DNA of 64,000 nucleotides, from assembly GCF_000379765.1 (NCBI RefSeq), contig NZ_KB903487.1, positions 124,001 through 188,000 of the forward strand, read 5' to 3'. This document shows, one piece after another, positions 49,686-59,025 of the stretch. The position numbers and the translations under genes are program-made. The notes beneath the pieces were generated by a model. It ran no database searches and was not told where the DNA came from. It worked only from the letters and a program-made list of their open reading frames with translations. The stretch is from Flexithrix dorotheae DSM 6795 (GTDB lineage Bacteria > Bacteroidota > Bacteroidia > Cytophagales > Flammeovirgaceae). Position 1 is the stretch's first letter. Every line of letters begins with the position of its first letter.

Positions 49686-49728
49686 ATTCCTTCCTAAATT
49701 TACGTAAAATTAAAATTCTTGAAAATGC

Positions 49729-49776
49729 TAAAAGGGACTACCAAGTAAATTGGAGAATGGTGATCCCTTTTTTTTT
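49729..49776. terminator. Probable terminator between nadE and the LytTR gene
   Basis: AGGGACTACC (49733-49742) pairs with GGTGATCCCT (49758-49767), with two internal mismatches. A run of about nine T follows on the plus strand and four U on the minus. It lies downstream of nadE on the minus strand. Confidence 0.45.
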
Positions 49777-49812
49777 AATACGAAAAATCCCGGAATTATA
49801 GTTTCCCACAAC

Positions 49813-51795
49813 CTAATTATCATATTTTTCCAGTGTCTTTAATTCCCTTGTAAAGCCCCCTGATAAAATCGGAAATCTGCACCAGGTTTTTGGATCGAGA
49901 TTCTTATCATCTAAATGAAAAGAGGGAGCATATCGTTCCCGTTTCCACTGATTTCTGCACCACAGCTGGAAAAATTTTATGGTCCATTTTTTTAATTGTT
50001 CCCTGGAATAATCAGGGAAAACTGTTTTCAACAGATTATAGCATTCCACCGGTACTTTTTTATCCCTTATAGCGGCTTCTTCGATAGCATCCAGCACTTC
50101 GTAAGGCATTAAATCATCTTCATCAGTCTGGTGAGAGTCCTGAGGCCTGAGTTCGGCAGTAGGTTGCTGCTCATTAACTGCTTTAAGGGCCGGAAGTTTC
50201 ATATTTCCATCTATTCCTTCTTTTTCAAACCATTTTAACCATTCTCGTAGGAATGCTTTATCGATTCCGGCAATTGGACTTAAACCTCCACTGGTATCTC
50301 CATCCATTGTGGCATAACCCACAGCAGCTTCCGATCTGTTACTTGTGGAAACTAATAATGCACCTTTGATATTGGCCATCATCCATACACTTGGGGCACG
50401 CACCCTTGCCTGAATATTTTGTAAGGCAATATCATCAGTTGCCCAGGTTAATTCCCGGCCTAGTCCGTTGGAGATAATTTGTTTATAATTTTGGAAAATT
50501 TCATTTACATTGAATTCGTAATGGTCCGAATTGATAGCCTCTGCCAGTTTTGAAGCTGCATTACGGGTGACTTCTCCACTGTTTTCAGTAGGCTGGTAGG
50601 CCGTGGTAATTATCTTTTTGGCCAATTCTTCCACTGAATTACAATCTGAAAGCTCCTTAAAATAGGCCAGTTTTGCCTTAAACTTCTCAAGCCCCAGACT
50701 TTCCACTCCAAATTTGATCATCAGATAGCAAAGTGAAGCAATAGCCGAAGAATCGGCACCCCCACTTAGAGAAATTACAAATCCTCTTGACCGGCTTTTT
50801 CTCATATAATCAAAAAGGCCAAGGGAAACAGAGCGGGCGAATTCTTCTTCTTTAATAAAAGGGCTTTTTTCCCATTGCTTATCCTTATTTTTATAAGGCT
50901 CAGGAAGAATGGTGGGGAACTCGAATGGAATCTTAAAACAAATTCCGGTCAGGTCGGCAAATTTATAGTGAGTGCTACTCTGGGCCTGGTTTAGTCGGTT
51001 GTTATCTACATCAATCACTGCAGTGGTTAGCTTATAATCGTCAAAAGTTAACCTTTCTCCAACAGCCTGCAACACTCCGGAACTGGCGATAAGGGTTCCC
51101 CCATCGTAAATGGCTCTGCCTGCCTCATTGCCAGATAAATTGGCATAAATATAACTACAGCCAAAAGTTCGTGAACCTTCCAGCACGAATCTTTTTCGGA
51201 CTTCAAGTTTATCAAAAGCAAAATGGCTTGCGCTTGGGTTGAGCACTAAATCTACACCCAATTTATGTAGCCTTGATCCAGGCCGACTGGAAACCCAGGC
51301 ATCTTCGCAAATTTCAAACCCTACTTTTATATCATCCAGTTGAAAAACTATATCGCCAATGGGGTAGGTTTCTTTTCCAATTTTTATTTCTCCTTTTGTA
51401 TTTTCCTGCCAGGGAGTAAACCATCTGGGCTCGTAATGGATGCCATCCCCCGGTAAGTGTTGTTTGCCTACAAAACCAAGAATTTTTCCATCAACAAGAA
51501 GTCCAGCAGCATTGAAAATCCTATTCTGAAATAATACAGGTAAACCAATGGAGGTGGCAATTCCCTTGGTATGGGGAAGAATTTCCAGTAACATTTCTTT
51601 GGCGGTTTGTAATATTCCAGGAGAATAAAATGCATCTTCACAGCCATAGCCTGTAATACATAATTCAGGCAGACAAAGGACTGAAACTCCCTGGTTTTTA
51701 GCCTCCTTTATTGAATTTACAATGTTGTTTTTATTATGGTCCCAATCTAAAGGGATTTGATTTAATACGGCTCCGCCTACCTTTATCAGTTTCAT
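49813..51795 (-). CDS. nadE: Glutamine-dependent NAD+ synthetase
   Basis: A 660-residue two-domain enzyme. The N-terminal nitrilase-type glutaminase (1-290) shows the catalytic triad Glu44 (LPELCITGYG), Lys111 (VGKQHLPGDG) and Cys163 (FEICEDAW). The C-terminal synthetase has the ATP P-loop SLSGGADSSA (about 343-352), followed by WATDDIALQNIQARVRAPSVWM and LVSTSNRSEAAVGYATMDGD. It amidates nicotinic acid adenine dinucleotide to NAD+ using glutamine. The length matches the long bacterial/eukaryotic form. It is monocistronic. Confidence 0.96.
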   Translation of the reverse strand: MKLIKVGGAVLNQIPLDWDHNKNNIVNSIKEAKNQGVSVLCLPELCITGYGCEDAFYSPGILQTAKEMLLEILPHTKGIATSIGLPVLFQNRIFNAAGLLVDGKILGFVGKQHLPGDGIHYEPRWFTPWQENTKGEIKIGKETYPIGDIVFQLDDIKVGFEICEDAWVSSRPGSRLHKLGVDLVLNPSASHFAFDKLEVRKRFVLEGSRTFGCSYIYANLSGNEAGRAIYDGGTLIASSGVLQAVGERLTFDDYKLTTAVIDVDNNRLNQAQSSTHYKFADLTGICFKIPFEFPTILPEPYKNKDKQWEKSPFIKEEEFARSVSLGLFDYMRKSRSRGFVISLSGGADSSAIASLCYLMIKFGVESLGLEKFKAKLAYFKELSDCNSVEELAKKIITTAYQPTENSGEVTRNAASKLAEAINSDHYEFNVNEIFQNYKQIISNGLGRELTWATDDIALQNIQARVRAPSVWMMANIKGALLVSTSNRSEAAVGYATMDGDTSGGLSPIAGIDKAFLREWLKWFEKEGIDGNMKLPALKAVNEQQPTAELRPQDSHQTDEDDLMPYEVLDAIEEAAIRDKKVPVECYNLLKTVFPDYSREQLKKWTIKFFQLWCRNQWKRERYAPSFHLDDKNLDPKTWCRFPILSGGFTRELKTLEKYDN

Positions 51796-51987
51796 TGATG
51801 AGTTTTTATGCTGTACCTTTTTGAAAGGTAATTAAATAATTCCAATATCTTAAATATCATCCCTGGAATAGTGATAAGGCAAAGTTCTGAAATAACTTGA
51901 AGATTTTTTTAATCCGGAGGGTTACTTTTATAATAAAAAATTAATAGAACCTATGAAAATACGATCATAATAAGTAATGTTTGGATT

Positions 51988-52021
51988 CAGGCACTTTCTG
52001 ATAGATAGTGCCTGTTTTTTT
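51988..52021 (+). terminator. Plus-strand intrinsic terminator without an assigned gene
   Basis: CAGGCACT (51988-51995) pairs perfectly with AGTGCCTG (52007-52014) around an 11-nt loop and is followed by seven T (52015-52021) on the plus strand. The flanking genes are both on the minus strand, and the minus strand has no U-tract here. A short plus-strand transcript may end here (see findings). Confidence 0.65.
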
Positions 52022-52045
52022 GTAAAGATTAAAGCCAGATATTTC

Positions 52046-53836
52046 CTAAAACTCGACTTCTTCTTCACCTTTTAGTTGTTTTTCGTAAAGCTCGAAATAC
52101 ATGCCTTTCAATGCCATCAATTCCTCATGAGTTCCTCCCTCCGTTATTTTAGCGCCATCAAGTACAATGATCTTATCCGCTAGTTTTGCGGAGGAAATTC
52201 TGTGGGAAATAATAATGGAAGTCCGATCTTCCATAATTCCTTTCAGGCTATTTAAAATTGCATTTTCAGTTTTGGTATCTACAGCAGAGAGACAATCATC
52301 AAGAATTAAAATTTCCGGCTTTTTAATAATAGCTCTGGCAATGGAAACCCTTTGTTTTTGCCCACCTGAAAGGGTAATTCCCCTTTCTCCCACCAAAGTG
52401 TCGAAACCTTTAGGAAACTGCTCAATATTTTCCATTAAATCGGCATCTTTGGTTGCCTGAATGATTTCTTCCTCAATGATTTCCTTCTTTCCAAAGGCGA
52501 TATTATTTCTAATGGAATCCGAGAAAAGGAAAACATCCTGAGGCACATACCCAATATGCTTCCTCAATCTGGAAATTCTGAAATCCTTAATATTTTGGTC
52601 ATCTATTAATATTTCTCCCTGGGAAGTATCATAAAGCCGGCAAATCAGGTTAGCTATGGTACTTTTTCCAGAACCTGTAGTGCCTAAAATAGCCAGAGAT
52701 TCCCCCTGAGAAATCTCAAAAGAAATGTTTTCTAAAGCCCTGATACCGGAATCCGGATAATCGAAAGTTACATTATCGAACTTAATTTTTCCTTTTATCG
52801 GTTCATCATAATTCTTTAGCGATTTAATATCATTCTTTTGATTCAGGAATTCATTCAACCTTTCCTGAGAGGCTGCAGCTCGCTGAATTATACTGGTTAC
52901 CCATCCAAGAGCGGTCACTGGCCAGGTAAGTAAATTGACATAAATGATAAATTCTGCAATATTTCCGGCAGTAATCGACCCATCGATAACCTCCAAACCC
53001 CCAACATAAACAGTAAGAATAATGCTCATACCAATCAATCCCAGCATCAATGGAAAGAAGAGGGAATTAACCAGGGCCAGACTCATAGATTTCTTCTTAT
53101 ATTCCCTGCTTTCCTTCGAAAACTTTTCTAGTGATTCTTTCTCTCTGGAATAGGCTTTAATTACTCTAATACCTGAAAAAGCTTCCTGCACAAATGTGGA
53201 CATTTCAGACAAGCTTCTCTGAATTTCTTCAGATCTACGGTTAATCAAATTATGCACATAATAAATACTTAGGGAAAGCAAGGGCAGGGGTAATAATGAA
53301 TACAGCGTAAGTTTTACATTTACAGTAAGCATATAACCAATTACCAAAACAAATGTAACAATCAGGTTAGTACTGTACATGACTCCCGGCCCCAAATACA
53401 TTCTTACTTTACTTACATCTTCCGAGATTCTGGCCATTAAATCCCCTGTATTATTCTTTTTATAAAAACTTGTTGGAAGAGATTGATAATGTTCATAAAT
53501 CTCATTTTTCAGGTCATATTCAATAAGCCTGGACATCACAATTGTTGTTTGCCTGGTTAGGAATAAAAAGCCGCCCCGGATAAATGCCATGATTACAATC
53601 AAACCTCCATACATTAGAATGATGTAAGTAAAATGACTGTAAAAATTTTCCTGTAGCTCAGTTCCCTTAAATAATGGATATAGGCCCAGGGTATCACTTA
53701 CCAAATCGAAAGACTGCCTTACGAGTTGTGCTGGAAAAATTGCAAATACGTTGGCAAGTGAAATAAAAAGAATACCAAGTAAAAATCTGTATTTGTATTT
53801 AAAAAAGTATTTGTTCAGATAAGCTAGCTCCTTCAC
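52046..53836 (-). CDS. ABC exporter half-transporter with non-canonical Walker B
   Basis: A 596-residue type IV ABC exporter half-molecule. Six transmembrane helices lie in residues 15-320. The nucleotide-binding domain follows, with Walker A GTTGSGKST (about 378-386), a Q-loop in GYVPQDVFLF, signature LSGGQKQR (about 486-493) and Walker B ILILDDCLSAVD (about 508-519). The catalytic Glu after Walker B is Asp, as in the degenerate subunit of heterodimeric exporters such as TM287 or BmrC/YheI. The normal partner carries the catalytic Glu; none is encoded next to this gene. It exports lipids, peptides or drugs; the substrate is unknown. Confidence 0.9.
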   Translation of the reverse strand: MKELAYLNKYFFKYKYRFLLGILFISLANVFAIFPAQLVRQSFDLVSDTLGLYPLFKGTELQENFYSHFTYIILMYGGLIVIMAFIRGGFLFLTRQTTIVMSRLIEYDLKNEIYEHYQSLPTSFYKKNNTGDLMARISEDVSKVRMYLGPGVMYSTNLIVTFVLVIGYMLTVNVKLTLYSLLPLPLLSLSIYYVHNLINRRSEEIQRSLSEMSTFVQEAFSGIRVIKAYSREKESLEKFSKESREYKKKSMSLALVNSLFFPLMLGLIGMSIILTVYVGGLEVIDGSITAGNIAEFIIYVNLLTWPVTALGWVTSIIQRAAASQERLNEFLNQKNDIKSLKNYDEPIKGKIKFDNVTFDYPDSGIRALENISFEISQGESLAILGTTGSGKSTIANLICRLYDTSQGEILIDDQNIKDFRISRLRKHIGYVPQDVFLFSDSIRNNIAFGKKEIIEEEIIQATKDADLMENIEQFPKGFDTLVGERGITLSGGQKQRVSIARAIIKKPEILILDDCLSAVDTKTENAILNSLKGIMEDRTSIIISHRISSAKLADKIIVLDGAKITEGGTHEELMALKGMYFELYEKQLKGEEEVEF

Positions 53837-54263
53837 TCTATATTTTTTTTGTGTTGTTAGTCCTTTGAGTTTTGCCAGGACATATTTTCAAAATCAAATC
53901 AAAATTCTACCGGAAAATTAATTTATCCTTCTTCCGGAGATTCCAAAGTAATGTTATTACTAACATGAAAAAAACCAAAAAGATTTAATAAAAAGAAAAA
54001 GTTGAAAAATCCTCCTCCTTTAGGCAACCTTCAAGCCTCTTAAACCAGTGGCAAAATAAGCAGAAAAAGGTCTTTTTAACTATATAAAATTTGATACAGG
54101 TAATTTAATCGATAATTCCAGGGCTGATTACACATGTAAGTTTTTAAATATTATGAGCATGAATAAAACTCATTTTGCCCCGGTAATTGTAAAAGCATGT
54201 CAAAACTAAAGAGCTGGATATATTTCCTGACTCAAACTTCAATAAACTAAACAGACTAAAGCT
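53837..54263. other. Intergenic region between divergent genes
   Basis: This 427-bp stretch separates the ABC transporter gene (minus) from the DUF3592 gene (plus). It is AT-rich with no supported ORF and no clear TAnnTTTG box. Confidence 0.5.
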
Positions 54264-54704
54264 TTGAAAAAGATAATTAATCTTAGTATCCGACTGGTAC
54301 TTGCCTTAATCTATCTTGTTGGTGGTTGGGTGTTTTTCAAAATAAACTATTCGGATCATGCAAAGGTAGAATCTCTTAAAAACAACGGGATTGAAGCTAA
54401 GGCAGTAGTGAAAGACTTAAAAATGACTGAATCTGGCGTTTGCCCGTATTTAGAATTTGAAACTCCTGATAACAAGAAAACTTATTTTGTAGGATTTGAA
54501 AACAGTGATGTTCAGGTAGGAGATGTGGTAACAGTAAAATATAATCCTGAAAATGCTCAGGAAGCTGCACTTCAGGCAGATTTGGACGGATATCCCGGGA
54601 ACTTTAAAAAATCAGTATTTGGAAGCGCGTTATTTTGCGGGATTTGTTTTGTAGTAGCAGTATTCACACTCACCAGTAAAAGATTTAAAATTCAAATGAA
54701 ATAG
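54264..54704 (+). CDS. DUF3592-like two-helix membrane protein
   Basis: A 146-residue protein starting with TTG, the only in-frame start that keeps the first helix. Transmembrane segments span about 8-26 (IRLVLALIYLVGGWVFFKI) and 117-136 (FGSALFCGICFVVAVFTLTS). Between them lies a small beta domain of DUF3592 type: GIEAKAVVKDLKM, LEFETPDNKKTYFVG, then VQVGDVVTVKYNPENAQEA. DUF3592 domains are outside the membrane and of unknown function. The TTG start is unusual among its neighbours. A strong terminator follows. Confidence 0.75.
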   Translation: MKKIINLSIRLVLALIYLVGGWVFFKINYSDHAKVESLKNNGIEAKAVVKDLKMTESGVCPYLEFETPDNKKTYFVGFENSDVQVGDVVTVKYNPENAQEAALQADLDGYPGNFKKSVFGSALFCGICFVVAVFTLTSKRFKIQMK

Positions 54705-54724
54705 AACCTTTACGAAAACTATAA

Positions 54725-54757
54725 GAAGGGCTGGTAAATTTTTGTCAGCCCTTTTTT
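54725..54757 (+). terminator. Intrinsic terminator of the DUF3592 gene
   Basis: AAGGGCTG (54726-54733) pairs with CAGCCCTT (54746-54753) around a 12-nt loop, followed by a T-run to 54757. It lies 20 bp after the stop codon. Confidence 0.85.
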
Positions 54758-54859
54758 GTTAGGGCATTTAAGCACCAGGTACTATTATTTCAAAGAAAAA
54801 GTAGTCTCTCTATCAGTCTTTTATGGCAAAATTATACAGGATTAATTTTGAATTACTAT

Positions 54860-56029
54860 TTATTTGGGAATAAGAATTCTGAAAGTAGTACCCACATCAA
54901 TTTCTGATTTTAATACAAAAATTTTCCCATTGTGATAGTTCTCCACAATTCTTTTTACTAAAGTTAATCCCAATCCCCATCCTCTTTTTTTGGTAGTAAA
55001 CCCAGGCTGAAAAACCGTTTTCAATTTTGATTTTGGTATACCCTTGCCAGTATCGTTAATATCCAGTATAACAAATCTTCCATCTTTGGAATTTTTCAGA
55101 TAAATCTCAATTTTTCCTGCTCCTCCCATCGCATCTACTGCATTTTTGCAGATATTTTCAATAATCCACTCAAAAAGGGGAACATTCAATTTGGCGTATA
55201 ATTCGTGATCAAATTTTGGAGTAATGATGAATTTTACTTTGGTTGAGACTCTTTTCTGTAAATAGCCAATAATATTTTCAACTGCTTCTAATAAGTTTTC
55301 ATCCTTTAAGGATGGCTCTGACCCAATACTGGAGAACCTTGACGTAATCATTTCCAGCCGCTTGATATCCTTGGTCATTTCCGGGATGATGGATTGATCA
55401 AAATTAGGATCAGTTTTGAAAAATTCAATCCAGGCCATTAGGCTGGAGATTGGCGTGCCTAACTGGTGCGCTGTTTCCTTAGCTAAACCCACCCAGACCC
55501 GGTTTTGTTCAGCTCTTCTGGCCGAGCTAAATACGAAATAAGCCAGAATGGAAAGAATAGACATTACAGTAATCTGCACATAGTTGAAGTACTTAATCTG
55601 ACCAATAGCAGGGGAATTGGAATAATAGATATATTGCTTTTTGGCATCATTCAAATCTATTTCTATAGGCTGATATTCCTCTGCCATTTTCAGGATTTCT
55701 TTTTTTAAGAATTCTGTTTCTTTTTCCGGAGAAAGTTCTGGCATTATAATGTTTCTGTGGTCAAAAGGCCCAAGGGAATCGGCTAAAATTATAGGAATGG
55801 AGTTTTCTGCGAATACTATTTCTGTAAGTACAAAATTAAACTCTTCATCATTTTCTGATAGGATGATAAATTCATATGCTTTGGCAAAAAGATCAATCTG
55901 TTTTCTTTCTGTTTCGGCCAGTTGCTGGACTAAAATCTGCGTGTAGATAATGGAAAATATCCCTAATAAAAAAGCGATACCTACAATTATCCATTTGAGT
56001 TTTTCCTTATTCTGATATATATTAACCAT
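54860..56029 (-). CDS. Sensor histidine kinase, HQLGTP subgroup
   Basis: A 389-residue kinase with transmembrane helices at about 12-32 and 150-168 flanking an outer sensor region of about 115 residues. The H box is AKETAHQLGTPISSL, with His188 as the phosphoacceptor. The ATPase domain has the N box ENICKNAVDA (291-300), DTGKG (326-330) and GWGLGL (350-355). The HQLGTP form of the H box is common in Bacteroidota. No response regulator is adjacent, so the partner is unknown. The gene is divergent from the small membrane protein gene at 56199. Confidence 0.9.
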   Translation of the reverse strand: MVNIYQNKEKLKWIIVGIAFLLGIFSIIYTQILVQQLAETERKQIDLFAKAYEFIILSENDEEFNFVLTEIVFAENSIPIILADSLGPFDHRNIIMPELSPEKETEFLKKEILKMAEEYQPIEIDLNDAKKQYIYYSNSPAIGQIKYFNYVQITVMSILSILAYFVFSSARRAEQNRVWVGLAKETAHQLGTPISSLMAWIEFFKTDPNFDQSIIPEMTKDIKRLEMITSRFSSIGSEPSLKDENLLEAVENIIGYLQKRVSTKVKFIITPKFDHELYAKLNVPLFEWIIENICKNAVDAMGGAGKIEIYLKNSKDGRFVILDINDTGKGIPKSKLKTVFQPGFTTKKRGWGLGLTLVKRIVENYHNGKIFVLKSEIDVGTTFRILIPK

Positions 56030-56198
56030 CTCCGGTAGTTAGGGATTTAATGCAATTGATCTAAAATAAAAAGACAGAGCTGTGAATGAAACTGAGTGTT
56101 TTCACGTGAAACCTCAAATTTTAAACAAGCCCTAAAATAAAAACTTAAAAATATAGAAGTAATTAAATTTGAGAGTTTTAGCCAAAAATAATTAAGCC

Positions 56199-56834
56199 AT
56201 GAAATTAAAATATATAATCTCTGCGCTCCTGATCACGATTTTTGTATTTGGATATTTGTTTCATAAAGAAGAGGAAAAACTGATTGCCAAATTTGAAAAG
56301 GAGAGGAGGGTTAGAAATAAGGCAGAAAAATTTAATTCAAGCGATCTTTTTCAAGCAGATGCAACTCAGAAAAAAATTGAAACACTGCTTTCAAGTTTTT
56401 CGATTCGGGAAAGCCCTTATTCAGATAGTTCCTGGTATGTTCATAAATACTGGAGTACATTCGACCAAAAAAGAATTGCTTTAACTGCAAAAATAAATGA
56501 GAAGGGGGAGTTTAGTCTGGTAAGTCAATATTATGGAAAAAAGAGGATTTTACACGACAGAATTTTTGTGAAGGTAGGAGAAAATTTATACGATAGTTCG
56601 GTGGTAAAAATTGATGTGCCAATTGATCATTCCCCAGTGGTGGAAGTGTGGGAGACTATTGAATTAAAAGAGGAGAAGGACTTATTGATTGCGAAGGAAA
56701 TTTCCAGAAAGATTGATGAACCCGTTTATGTAAGGCTTTGGGGAAAGGAAGGTTATGAAGATATTCGGTTATCGGAGGAAAATAAAATGGCCATCCGGGA
56801 GACTTTGGAACTTGCCATTTTATTAAAATCCTGA
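56199..56834 (+). CDS. Membrane-anchored protein of unknown function
   Basis: A 211-residue protein with an uncleaved or cleavable N-terminal hydrophobic segment (5-22, YIISALLITIFVFGYLF), followed by a highly charged Lys/Glu/Arg stretch and a mixed beta domain. No family is recognised. The middle part (SWYVHKYWSTFDQKRIALTAKINEKG and LRLRF-like strands around YDSSVVKIDVPIDHS) reads like a small periplasmic beta-rich domain. It converges on the BtuB-like receptor gene, with 17 bp between them. Confidence 0.65.
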   Translation: MKLKYIISALLITIFVFGYLFHKEEEKLIAKFEKERRVRNKAEKFNSSDLFQADATQKKIETLLSSFSIRESPYSDSSWYVHKYWSTFDQKRIALTAKINEKGEFSLVSQYYGKKRILHDRIFVKVGENLYDSSVVKIDVPIDHSPVVEVWETIELKEEKDLLIAKEISRKIDEPVYVRLWGKEGYEDIRLSEENKMAIRETLELAILLKS

Positions 56835-56851
56835 AAAAACCTGAAAGTTGT

Positions 56852-58816
56852 TTAATATTCGAATCTGAATTTTACTCCAGCTCTAAACCACCTTCCTGGC
56901 ATCAAAACTTCACCAACTTCCACATACTTAGAGTCGGTTAGATTGGTAGCCTCCAGATAGACCATCTTATTTGCTTTTTCCCAATATATTCTCATATCCA
57001 GAACTTCGTAGTTATCCAGGTTTGTATTTCCTTCCAGTATACTGTCATCATCAAATTGAGGTCTGGACAAATACCTGAATTTTAAAGAATTGTAAATGTT
57101 TTTTGCAATTTTATGATGGATGCCAAAAATAAACTGGTGTTTCAAATGACTTAAGGCATATCTCGATTTGAACTGGCTATCCTGCAAATCGGAATTGATA
57201 TACACATAACTTGCAGATATTTTCTTTAGAATGGCTTCTGGCCCAATTCTTTGCTGAAAATCTACACTAAAAGAAGTCTCAATTCCCCATTTGTTTACAT
57301 TCGAAAAGTTAACTGCCTGCCATTTTACATCAGGATTTTCCGGATCATTTATCCAATCAATGGTATTCTCTGCATTCTGAATGAAAAAATTAGTTTCTCC
57401 CAAAATCCCTTTTTCAGATGCCTTTAAACCAACTTCATACATCCAGGCCTCACTGGGCTTCAGATTTGGATCGCCAAAAGTTTGGGTGGCAGCCGAAGCA
57501 TAATACAGGTCAAAAAAGGTGGGTACTCTATAAGTCTTACCTACATTTCCATAAATTTTAAGTAACTGGTTTACCTGATAGCCCATATCAATCCCGGGAA
57601 ATACTTTAAATCCAAAATCGCTGTGCTGATTGACATAAATTCCGGGTGTCATATTGAATTTATGGAAGGTAAATCTGTGTTCCAGGAATACTCCAAGATT
57701 ATACCGGCTATCGTCATTGAGTAATTGATTTTGGGCTTCAGGGTGTTGCTCCTCTTCCAGTCCGTCAATTGACTCATACCTGGTTTCTATTCCCAGGCCT
57801 GTTACTCCCCATTTGGAATCGTAACTTAAATTAACCTCCCCTCCAAAAACATTGGTTAAGTGAACGTTATTGAACCATTGAGGATTTTCTCTGTGAAATA
57901 GGTAATTATCCTTGTTTCCTCTCCAGTAAATTCTTGGTTTAATAAATAAATCACCTGCCACTTTCTCATAATCAAGACTTACCAAACTGGTTTTTACTTC
58001 TTCATATTCATCATTTCCAGCATAAAATCCATTTGCTCCAAATTTTCTATCCGTATATCCGAATTGAAAATTGAACTTTCCACCTAATCCTGTCAATTTT
58101 GATTGATAAAAAAGATTATTCATTTCATAATCTGTATTGTAGCGGTAGCCGTTCGATGCATTATGAGAAAGCGAAAGATATTGGCCATAAGTTTCCCCAG
58201 GCATTGAAAATCCAATATTTATTCCATAATCATAAAAAGTAGTATCACTTTCCTGAGAATCACTTTGCCCAATCCCGCTAAATCCATTGACCTCAATAAA
58301 CCTCTTTTCAGGAACTTTAGTGATAATATTCACTGCTCCGGCATAAGCATTCTGGCCAAAAATTCTGGCTCCGGGCCCTTTCAGTACTTCTACTTTATGG
58401 ATATTATTAATATTGAGTGGGAAGTTTAATAAATGATGACCCGTTTGTGGATCACTCATTTTAATTCCATTCACCAAAACCAAGGTTTCATCGAAATTGC
58501 TCCCTCTTATACTCAGATCACCCTGAATTCCCATTGCACCTCTCTGCCTTACATCCACAGAAGGTACATAATTTAAAACCTGGGCAAGACTTTGAACTGG
58601 TAAATTGTCAATGTCTTCTTTAGTGACCACAGTAATATTTCTGGAATATTCTGAAAATGGAATTTGCATTCTGTTTCCGGTGATGATCACATCGTCCAAA
58701 AATTGCGAAATGGTATCATTCAACTGGTGACTTACAGCTCCGGGGTTTTCCTGAGCAATGATGACCGGACTCATTCCTGAGGACAAAAAAAAGATAAAAA
58801 GTAAAATTCTTTTCAT
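56852..58816 (-). CDS. TonB-dependent receptor, BtuB-like
   Basis: A 654-residue outer membrane receptor. Residues 1-21 are a signal peptide. A short TonB box and linker precede a plug domain (about 35-165) with SRNITVVTKEDIDNLPVQSL, LNYVPSVDVRQRG, LSIRGSNFDETLVLVNGIKM, and the motif HKVEVLKGPGARIFGQNAYAGAVNIIT. The barrel ends in the conserved strand WFRAGVKFRFEY with C-terminal aromatic residues. The short length and plug motifs resemble vitamin B12 (BtuB) or heme/iron receptors. It lacks a CarboxypepD_reg domain, unlike the receptor at 17895. I see no cobalamin riboswitch upstream and no transporter gene adjacent. Confidence 0.88.
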   Translation of the reverse strand: MKRILLFIFFLSSGMSPVIIAQENPGAVSHQLNDTISQFLDDVIITGNRMQIPFSEYSRNITVVTKEDIDNLPVQSLAQVLNYVPSVDVRQRGAMGIQGDLSIRGSNFDETLVLVNGIKMSDPQTGHHLLNFPLNINNIHKVEVLKGPGARIFGQNAYAGAVNIITKVPEKRFIEVNGFSGIGQSDSQESDTTFYDYGINIGFSMPGETYGQYLSLSHNASNGYRYNTDYEMNNLFYQSKLTGLGGKFNFQFGYTDRKFGANGFYAGNDEYEEVKTSLVSLDYEKVAGDLFIKPRIYWRGNKDNYLFHRENPQWFNNVHLTNVFGGEVNLSYDSKWGVTGLGIETRYESIDGLEEEQHPEAQNQLLNDDSRYNLGVFLEHRFTFHKFNMTPGIYVNQHSDFGFKVFPGIDMGYQVNQLLKIYGNVGKTYRVPTFFDLYYASAATQTFGDPNLKPSEAWMYEVGLKASEKGILGETNFFIQNAENTIDWINDPENPDVKWQAVNFSNVNKWGIETSFSVDFQQRIGPEAILKKISASYVYINSDLQDSQFKSRYALSHLKHQFIFGIHHKIAKNIYNSLKFRYLSRPQFDDDSILEGNTNLDNYEVLDMRIYWEKANKMVYLEATNLTDSKYVEVGEVLMPGRWFRAGVKFRFEY

Positions 58817-59025
58817 AGGTAATTTTGATTTTCTCTATTCAGTAACAGATCATCAGATCAGTTCTTAGGTAGTCAGGTTATTAAAAAAATAAAACATGAT
58901 TTTATGGGGCAAAGCTATAACACAAGTCGTGGTATAAAAAAGACTTTTGTTACCTTTTCAACTAATACAAGACCTGATTGGCTCAGGAGAAATAGGGAAT
59001 TATTTTATTTTTATGGGGATATTGG

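Noticed and set aside
56852-58900. Possible cobalamin riboswitch upstream of the BtuB-like receptor
   Set aside because: No B12-box-like conserved sequence or long structured leader is visible in the roughly 200 bp upstream.
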